Shown here in pieces: positions 1 to 8,600 of a DNA stretch of 64,000 nt (position 1 is its first letter; every line of letters starts with the position of its first letter). The notes under the pieces are model-generated. The model was not told the DNA's origin. It was given only the letters and a program-made list of their open reading frames with translations, and did no database searches. The translations under genes and the position numbers were made by a program. Origin of the DNA: Strigamia acuminata. Taxonomy: Eukaryota > Arthropoda > Chilopoda > Geophilomorpha > Linotaeniidae. Where the stretch lies: positions 7,750,001 through 7,814,000 of the forward strand of contig OX442322.1 of NCBI GenBank assembly GCA_949358305.1, written 5' to 3'.

Positions 1-3000
1 TTCTTCTTCCTCTAATAATCCAAAATCGTTCGCGTAGGTGATACAAGGTTTCGCTTATGTCACCATGAAGCAACTCCAAATGCACTTTTTTAATTAACAG
101 TCTTGTTATCCAACTATCATAATGCAAGATAATTGGATAAACCTCATCAAATGTCAATAAAGATTTTTTCAAGCGGCTACGAAGTCGAAGTAATCCGTCC
201 TCGTCAATGAAGAGCTCGAAATTGCGTAGGGTGGAATGTTTAGACAGTTCTCTTTTGTTTTTCACATCATCAATCTCCTCAGAAAAATGTAGCTTCTGGG
301 AAAATTGCAGGATCTTCAATTGGTTGTCCTCTAACTCGAGTGGCGAGAGAGGCTCACCGCGCAAAAGTTTGTTTTTCCATCGCAAAATGTATGAGAAAAC
401 TCTCAAAAGTCGGTTGTAATTTCGGAATCGTTTGAAGAATCGACCAATAAAGCTTTCTGTCACTTGAATTGTCATCACAACGATTTTTCGTTCTTCTTCT
501 GGAAGATCCTCTTGTATAATTTCTCTTTTTTCCAGTTTCGAGACATCAACTCCAAACCACCAAAGTTTATTTTGCATCAATGTTTTTGAGTTATGTGGTC
601 GAGTTAATAAATCTGCTGGGTTAAATTCTGTTGGTACATGAGACCATTGTTCGGGCTTAGTTGAAGAAATAATTTCTTGAACACGGTTTGAGACGTATGG
701 CTTCCATACGTTCTTGTCCGAATTTATCCAGGCTAGAGTTATGGTGGAGTCCGAGTAGTATTTCACCTCAGTGACCGGGTAACCGGGAAGAAAGTTTTCT
801 AACAGGTACTTGGTCATTCGCACTCCAACCACTGCTGCAGTTAATTCAAGTCGAGGAAGAGTCACTTTTTTCGTCGGCGCAATACGACATTTACTCAACA
901 ATAAAGTTCTTTTGCCCTCTAGATTGACGACAAAAATTGAACAGCCAAATGCCTTTGTGCTTGCGTCACAGAAAACTTCTAAAGTGATGTCTTGACCGGA
1001 ATAAGTCTGCAGCCAACGTTGTACTTTCAATTCTTTTAATTTTTGTATGTCTTGACTCCACTCTTCGACTTCTTTTTTCTCTGAGTCAAGAATCTTTTCA
1101 TCCCAGTTTTTTGTCCTAATCCAGATTGCTTGAACTAGCAGTTTCATTTGAAGCACAACAGGAGCAATGAGTCCCATTGGATCGAATATGGAAGCCATTA
1201 ATGAAACAACTTCTCGCTTTGTATTCGGAATTTTTTCAATGGTCGGAATGTTAAACATCATGACATCTTCTGCCGTGTTCCACAATATTCCAAGCATTTT
1301 TATAATTCCTAAGTCCAAAAACTCCTCTCCTCGCATATGAAAACCTTCTTTTTTCAAATTGTTGAAGACGTCCTTGCTTGAGGTCGCCCACTTTACGAGG
1401 GGAAGCTTTCCGTCGTCTAATATCATTTTCAGTTTCTCGCAATGTGATGTTGTGTCGGCTGTAAAATCTCCTCCTGACGTCAAATCATCCATGAAGATTC
1501 CATGATCGAGTGCGTCGACTTCTTTTGCATGAGTTTCTTCAAATTGTTTCGCTTGTTTCCTAATCGTCGCACACAAGAGGAATGGAGAAGAAATGACGCC
1601 AAATGGCACGACAATCATTCGCAGAACCATTAGATTATTCCACAAATTTTGCCATGAGTATGGCTCTTTGAAATAGTCACGAGCGACCCACAAAAAACGT
1701 AGAAAGTTTGTTTGAGTAGGGTTGATCATAACTTGGAGAAACGCTTGCTTAATGTCTGCTATTATTGGAATACAATAGAGACGGAATCTCACAATAACGA
1801 GTATTAAGTCTGGATTAAGGGAAGGTCCCGGAAATAAACAGTCATTGAGGGAAAGTTTCCCCTTCTTGGATGAAGACGCGTTGAACACTACTCGAAATTT
1901 CGTCGTGTCTCGATCCTCCTTGATTACAGGGTGGTGAGGTATATTGTAGGTTCCTTTCTTCAAAAAACGCTCTTCTTTTGGGACTTCCTCCGCGTGATTT
2001 TCGTGAATATATTGCCACATGGACTCGTCGTAACGTTTTTTGTAGTTTTCGTTGGCATCTATTCTTTTGAGCGTGTTGGCCAGTTGATTCATGGCCAATT
2101 CCCAATTAGACTCCAAGTCGACTTCCTGTCCATTGAATGGCAGCATGACTTCATAACGTCCATCGTCTAGACGCTTTGTAGTTGATTCGAATCGATCGCG
2201 AATAAAGTCGGATTCTTTTTCTCCTGCATTTATTCCGATTGCTTCCAAGTTCCACAGTTTGTCCAATTTTTCTTGGATGTCTAAGTCGCATGTGTTGCAA
2301 CATGTTGTCATTCCTTCCTCATCCTCAAACAAATTGGTGTTTCCAGCCGCTCCAGCCAAGACCCATCCAAAAATTGTGTTAATGAGTCCAAGGTCGGCGT
2401 TTACCTTTTTCTTGCCATCCTTAACGACCTTCCACCACACGTCGACTCCTAAAAGCACATCAATTTGAGCAGTCTTAGCTGGTAGGTCTTCAGCAAGTTC
2501 GAGATTTAGTTTCTTCACTTTGTCAATCATTGATGAGTTCAGAATGCCTTGCACTCGTGGCAAATCTTCCACAGAAAGCATGGAAAGTTTCAAATCTTGA
2601 GTGTCATTTTTACTCTGCAGTGTGACATTGAACACATCGTAGTCCGTAGCTGCTGGAGACGAATCATTAAAACGTTGTGTGGTGGCAGAAACACTGCCGC
2701 ACTTTTTAAGTTTCAGTCTTTCAACAAATTCTTTTGTGATGAACGATCGATGGCTTCCCGGATCAATCATCCCTCGAATGCTGTGAGTTCCTCCTGATTT
2801 TGTTTTGAGGTCCGCGGTGAAGATCATTAGTTGTAGAGTCGTCGAGATTGCGCATGAAACATGTGTTGTTACTTGTGGCTCCTTCGGCTTCTCCGCAGCG
2901 CTCGTTGAATTCTTCACCTCGGATTTTTTGCATATTGTGGAATGGTGTCGCCCACCACAATGTTTACAAGAAAATTTGACCTTGCAGTCTCCCACTCTAT

Positions 3001-3150
3001 GCCCAGTTCTGAAACAATTAAAACACAGTCGGTTTTTCTTAACTATTTCGATTTTCGCGTTAATTTCGAAATCCTTTTTACAAGCGCCGTTTAAATGTTC
3101 ATCTTCACAAAAAATGCACTTGTTTGTCTTGAAAGGCGTATTCTTGCTTT
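1..3150 (-). pseudogene. BEL-B1 Gag-Pol, middle part (zinc fingers to integrase), disrupted copy
   Basis: On the minus strand this is collinear with BEL-B2 from about 55810 back to 52660, with only scattered substitutions. Reading 3150 to 1 it encodes the Gag zinc fingers, the DPGS aspartic protease, reverse transcriptase with an FMDD box, RNase H, and the start of the H2C2 integrase finger. The frame looks open to the left edge, where the copy leaves the window. Its N-terminal Gag part is at 42670-43748. BEL-A inserted between the two parts and duplicated CTTT (3147-3150 and 42670-42673). I call it a pseudogene because that insertion splits the polyprotein, not because of internal stops. Confident as to family; the integrase catalytic core and 3' LTR are not visible. 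Confidence 0.9.
3147..3150. other. Target-site duplication of BEL-A, left copy (CTTT)
   Basis: CTTT precedes the TGTTGC start of the BEL-A 5' LTR and recurs at 42670-42673, directly after the GCAACA end of the split 3' LTR. With one copy removed, the flanks join as in the uninterrupted BEL-B2 gag. BEL/Pao insertions typically make 4-5 bp duplications. Confidence 0.93.
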
Positions 3151-4717
3151 TGTTGCAAGACAGCGTGGAAGAATTGTTGTGCTGAGATTGTGTCAATAAA
3201 TATTACTAATTGCTTTGATTTGTTTAATTTTCCTTTGGTGTTTTATTTTTCATAATTAATTGATATTTTTCACTTTACAGGAATTTTGACTTATTAAATG
3301 TTTTTCATTGTTTTTTATTGTCACTTTTCGCTTTAATTTAGTGTTAATACCTTGCTATTATTTTATTCGTGTTTTTTTGAGTGCATTTATGAACCTTTCT
3401 ATTAATTTTCCCTGATTTTGTGTTTATTGCGTGCAGCTCTAGTGTTTTCTTCGTTTTCTGGCATACATTTGCGATGCCAGATACGTCATTTTTCGGTTCC
3501 TAGCGGACTTTTGCTTCCGTCTTCTAACCTTTCGTTTAGTGATTTAAAACTCATTTGGAGTTTGTTTTATTATTGTTTCAGACTAATTCGGGTCTGATCT
3601 TTCTTTCTGGATGCATTAGAACTGCCCATAATGCTTCGATCGGTTGTTTCAAACGTTCGTTGTCGGCTGCCGTAAAAGCGTAGCCGAGAATGTTCGGTTC
3701 GATCAACATTTTCGTATTATTTAAACTTGTGTGTATTAATTCAGTATTTTGTAATGGGAATTATTAATTACTCTTGTAATTTAATCACTACTTTATTTGT
3801 TATTTACATTAAGTGCTTTATATTCCAATTCCGAATTGTTTTGACGCTTTTGCAATGTTCGCCGGACGCCATGTTTGATCCAATACCTTTGTTATGTTCG
3901 CCGGTCGCCATGTTTGTCCCAAGCGACGATTACACAATGTAACCGTTATTTTTGTATTTTATATTCTTATAATCTGCATTTACTATTTCATTTCGAAGTG
4001 TTTTCACCTGTATTCTTTGCTATTTTTGCATTTTTATTCCGTTCGGAATTCAAATGTTTTGATTGCATCATTTTGCTTGACGCTGATTGGCTGTCTCGAT
4101 CGTCTGCTTGACGATCATTGTTTTCGCTCCGTTTGCACTGTTTTACTCTTCTGATCTTATTGTTGTGATTAGATTAAATATTCCTGGTATTCTTGTGATC
4201 ATTTTAGTGTATCACAATCTTTATTTCGTGCAGTTTTTATGTAACTACAACTTTGCTGTGATTTCGTTTCCTCCGTTGCTATGACAACGGAGTTTCTTGT
4301 GTATCTGTATTTCGCCGCTATCGGCTTGGCGCGTGCCGTAATTGGGTACTGCGCATGTGCGGTTCCTCAGGAACCAATGTAATCAGTGTATTTTATTCAG
4401 TTCTCAACCAACTTTTTAATAAACAAGTTGTTTTTTGTTAACTCCCGTGTTTTCTACTTTCAACCTTAGTTTTCAATGTGTTGTGAGTAGTTAAGCCTTT
4501 CCCTGGATTAGCCATTGATTCAGCACTCCATTGGATATTAATCAACGGTGTTCCCATCAATGCTCCATGCATTCAACAATAGTTTTCAGTGCGGATTTGT
4601 GTTCTCAGCGCGGTTTTCGTACGAATTTAACAATACGATCACTTGAGTTTTTAGAGGCGGGAAATTCAAATAGCCCCAACCCCATTCCTAGCTGTTTGGT
4701 GTTGACAGACCGCAACA
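3151..4717 (+). repeat. BEL-A 5' LTR (1567 bp)
   Basis: It starts TGTTGC and ends GCAACA, and repeats as 10905-12390 plus 42589-42669. It contains two direct copies of a CGCCATGTT motif (3867-3875, 3906-3914), an ATTGG CCAAT-type box near 4085, an NRF-1-like site (4350-4362), an initiator TCAGTT (4397-4402), an AATAAA (4418-4423) and a DPE-like AGTTG (4426-4430). The likely transcription start (A at 4399) places U3 at roughly 1.25 kb and R/U5 at roughly 0.3 kb. The short ORFs inside it are not genes. Confidence 0.95.
4350..4430 (+). promoter_or_regulatory. BEL-A core promoter: NRF-1-like site, Inr and DPE
   Basis: An NRF-1/ewg-like tract TGCGCATGTGCGG (4350-4362) lies about 40-50 bp upstream of an arthropod-type initiator TCAGTT (4397-4402). 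Taking the A at 4399 as +1, AGTTG sits at +28 to +32 and fits the DPE consensus RGWYV. No TATA box is seen at -30. The same three elements with the same Inr-DPE spacing occur in the divergent BEL-B LTRs. The start site is inferred. Confidence 0.65.
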
Positions 4718-4732
4718 TCGAATACGTTCTTT

Positions 4733-4770
4733 TGGTGCCGTGACCAGGATTCGAACCTGGGTTATTGCGG
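4733..4770 (+). promoter_or_regulatory. Primer binding site for tRNA-His (38 nt)
   Basis: It begins TGGTGCCGTGACC, complementary to CCA plus the 3' acceptor end of animal tRNA-His. Complementarity continues through the T arm (GATTCGAACC) and variable loop to the 3' side of the anticodon stem, 38 nt in all. It starts 15 nt after the LTR. The identical 38-mer occurs in TR-D (reverse complement at 26564-26601 and 40787-40824). Confidence 0.88.
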
Positions 4771-5409
4771 TTCGTTTTGGATACGTTTCTTCGCGTGTTT
4801 GTTGCGACGGGAGAACAATACGTTCGTGATTCGTCGTCTGCTACGAGTGTCGCCGTTCAACGTGACAACAGTCACGACTGGGACAGCTCTTGCGTCGAGT
4901 GCGAACTTTTGTGTGTCATCAGCGGGATTCTACGGTCGCCATCTTGGATAAGGATAACACAACGCGCTGTGCTGAGAAGTCGATTCGCCCCTGGATTTAT
5001 TGCTTTTCTTGTGTTTTATCATTCAGTGCATTTATTTTGGAGGTTTTGTTTGCATGAGGGTATTGTTTTGGGTATTCTTTTTGGTGTTATTGCTGTTTCA
5101 TATGCTAATCTTAAGGGAAATTTAGTAAAAGTGAATTTTATTGCAAATTGTTTTAGTGTTTTCTTTAATTTTATGCATGCATCTCCATATAACTGGCATA
5201 ACCAGGGGAGATTTAGATTTTTTGAAGCTAGTTACTGGTCAGTCTCTCATTGCAAGGGCTGTCAGTCATTAACGTTAAAATTTAATAGTGATTTTCGTGC
5301 GAATTTCGTTCCAAACGAATCGCCGAAAATATTTCAAACTTGTGTAGGACTTTTTGAGTCACGTTTTTCATACGTGATCAAGGTCGCTCGTTTGTTTTGG
5401 CATCCTTGA
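4765..5409 (+). CDS. BEL-A leader ORF, unknown function
   Basis: A 214-codon ORF starting at the end of the primer site and ending about 200 bp before Gag. I recognise no domain. It aligns in frame with the 335-codon leader ORFs of BEL-B2 (50378-51385) and BEL-B1 (43949-44956): shared stretches include YVRDSSSATS, RFAPG, HEGIVLGI and a downstream NESP/NEPS region, with length differences that keep the frame. The middle is rich in hydrophobic and aromatic residues and could hold one or two membrane segments. It may be a real accessory or regulatory upstream ORF, or merely an open stretch of conserved leader RNA. No separate expression signal is visible. Confidence 0.35.
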   Translation: MRFVLDTFLRVFVATGEQYVRDSSSATSVAVQRDNSHDWDSSCVECELLCVISGILRSPSWIRITQRAVLRSRFAPGFIAFLVFYHSVHLFWRFCLHEGIVLGILFGVIAVSYANLKGNLVKVNFIANCFSVFFNFMHASPYNWHNQGRFRFFEASYWSVSHCKGCQSLTLKFNSDFRANFVPNESPKIFQTCVGLFESRFSYVIKVARLFWHP

Positions 5410-5616
5410 TTGTCAAAACACTCGATATTCTTGTGCATTTTCAATTGATTTTTTGTCATTTGGGCAATTAAACGTTGAAAAATTCTGTGTATTTTTGGGG
5501 GATAAAATTGAGAATTTTATTCTTTTAAAAATTGAAAGCGAAGTGTTTTTTGTCAAACGAGATTTTATCTTCCTTTTCGCAATTTGCAGCCGTGAATTTG
5601 TGAGAGGAGAGAAAAC

Positions 5617-8600
5617 ATGGCAGATCCTTCCGTGCAAAACATGATCACTCCAGAACAACTCGAAATTTTGGAGACAAAATGGGAAGCGCTACTCACTTCA
5701 CTCTCCGCTTTGCTGACTGTATCGGAGCAGACCAGCGACCCGGGAGAGTTGGAGGCGCTGCTATCTACAGCAAATATTCGAGAGACACGTGCTGTCAATG
5801 AACTCAATGATCTTCAAATACATTCTGAACATGGATTTTATCTTGAAGCCATTGAAAAACTTGAAGCAGTTCAAACAAGAGTGGATCTTCTCCGCGGACG
5901 TTGGGAAGTATCGAAACGGTCCCTTCCTACACTGGGAGGACGACTAAACATGTCAACTGCATCTGGCGGTCATACGACAATGAATGCTTCTTTTCGAAAA
6001 TTCCAGAAGTTGCCAAAATTGGAGTCTGTGAAGTTCGATGGGGACATTTTGAAGTACAAGACTTTCAAAAGTAACTTTGAAAATTCAGTACATAAGGATC
6101 CAGATTTGAGCGACGTGGAAAAGCTTCAATATCTACAAACAATGTGTGTTGGCGAAGCAGCCACTTTGATTTCAACTTTTCCCTTGATCGAGGAATCATA
6201 CCATTTGGCACGTGAAGAGTTGGAGAGAAACTACGGGGATGAGGACGCACAGCAAACTGCCCTCATCAGATCAATTAGAGAAATGAAAATTGTTACAAGT
6301 GTCTATCCAACTAAAGCGTTAAGAACAAATTTAACCAAAATTTCTTCCACCGTCAGACTCCTTGAGCAGTTGAAAATACCCATACAAACTTCAGGTGCTT
6401 TTCTCATGCCGGATATTATTAGCAAATTTCCAACTCAAATGGCATTGCGTTTTTATCAGGTGCATGGAATTCAAAACAAAAACATTATGACACTACTTGA
6501 CTTTTTCTTGAAGGAAGTAGCTATGGCAGAAAGAACTGACAATTCTTCTCATTCTGAAAAAGTAAAGAAGGAGAAAACTGAAGCCGAAAAAACCAAGCAA
6601 AAGGGTTCCATGACCACGTGTGCTGCGACTCAAGATTCTAAACCGCAATCAAATGCTAAAGTGAAGTCCGGAGAGTCCAAACAAGACAACAAATCTTCCA
6701 ACTCGAAGACCATCAAGTGTATTTTTTGTGAAGAAGACCATTTGAATGGTTCATGCAAAAAGGAATTCGAAGTTAATGCGAAGATTGAAATCATAAAAAA
6801 GAATAGACTTTGCTTCAATTGTTTTAGAACTGGCCATCGCGTCGGGGACTGTAAAGTGAAGTTTTCCTGCAAACATTGTGGCGGAAGACATCACTCCACC
6901 ATTTGCAAGAAGTCGGATACAAAGAATTCATCAAGCGTTGTCGAGAAGCCCAAGGAGCCACAAGTGACAACACACGTCTCGTGCGCGATCTCCGCGACTC
7001 TTCAACTAATGATCTTCACTGCCGATCTTAAGACAAGAAATGGTGGTTCACATCACATCAGAGGCATGATCGACCCAGGAAGCCACCGATCATTTATTAC
7101 GACAGAACTTGTGCATAGACTGAAATTAACAAAGTGCGGCAGTATTTCTGCAACCACGCAACGGTTCAACGACTCAAAGCCTGCAGCCACAGACTATGAC
7201 GTGTTTAATGTTATTTTGCAAAGCAAGAATGACAATCAGGACTTGAAATTGTCGATGCTTTCAGTTGAGAATTTGCCAAAAGTACAGGGCATTTTAAATG
7301 CGTCGGTAATAGACAAAGTGAAAAAATTGAATCTGGAACTTGCTGAAGACCTACCCGCGAAGACTTCCCAAATAGACATTCTTTTAGGAGTCGACGTGTG
7401 GTGGAAGGGCGTTAAGGATGGCAAGAAAAAAGTCAACGCCGACCTTGGACTAATCAACACTTTATTTGGATGGGTTCTGACAGGAGCGGCAGGAAACACA
7501 GATTTGTTTGATGATGAAGCAGACTTAACCACGTGTTGCAACACTTGCAACGTTGACATAAATGAGAAGTTAGACAAATTGTGGAATTTGGAGGCAATTG
7601 GTATAAATGCTGGTGAAAAAGAATCCGATTTCACAAGAGATCGCTTTGAAGCCACAACGAAACGTCTTGACGACGGAAGATATGAAGTGATGCTTCCCTT
7701 TAATGGACAAGAAACTGACTTAGAATCCAACTGGGAACTCGCCATGAACCAATTAGCCAACACGCTTAAACGAATCGATGCAAATGAGGACTATAAAAAA
7801 CGTTACGACGACTCAATGTGGCAGTACATCGAGGAAAATCACGCGGAGGAAGTCCCAAAAGAGGAACGTTTTCTCAAGAAGGGGATATATAATATACCTC
7901 ACCACCCCGTCATAAAAGAGGATCGAGATACTTCCAAATTTAGAGTCGTGTTTAACGCGTCTTCATCCAAGAAGGGAAAACTTTCCCTCAATGACTGTTT
8001 ATTTCCGGGACCTTCCCTCAACCCTGACTTAATTCTTGTTATTGTGAGATTTCGTCTATATTGCATCCCGATAATAGCGGATATCAAGCAGGCATTCCTA
8101 CAGGTTATGATCAACCCGACTCAAAGAAACTTTCTACGCTTTCTGTGGGTGGCTCGTGATTATTTTAAGCAGCCTTATTCGTGGCAAAACCTGTGGAACA
8201 ACATTATGATCCTGAGAATGATCGTCGTGCCCTTTGGTGTTATTTCCTCACCATTCCTCCTATGCGCAACCATTCGAAAACATGCAAAACAATTTGAGAA
8301 AACACACGCCAAAGAAGTTGATGCGCTAGATGATGGAATTTTTATGGATGACTTAACATCTGGAGGAGATTTTCCAGCCGACACGACGACACATTGCGAG
8401 AGATTGAAAATGATTTTAGACAGCGGAAAACTTCCCCTTGTGAAGTGGGCGACTTGCAGTAAAGACGTCTTCGAGAACTTGAAAAAAGAGGGATTCCACA
8501 TGCGGGGCGAGGAATTTTCTAGTCTTGGAATCATTAAAATGCTCGGCATACTGTGGGACACAGAAAAGGACATGATAATGTTTAAAATACCGAAAATTGA

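Larger units (their letters stand above)
4718..5616 (+). other. BEL-A 5' leader
   Basis: 899-bp leader between the LTR and the Gag start. It holds a 15-nt spacer, the 38-nt tRNA-His primer site, a 214-codon ORF (4765-5409), a YY1-type motif (4937-4947) and a conserved T5G5ATA4T motif (5492-5508). BEL-B leaders are related in sequence, with different lengths. Confidence 0.8.

Noticed and set aside
3727-4284. Overlapping hydrophobic ORFs of 65-86 codons in the BEL-A LTR (and at 11481-12038)
   Set aside because: T-rich LTR sequence gives Phe/Leu/Ile-rich frames by chance. The frames overlap each other and have no initiation context.
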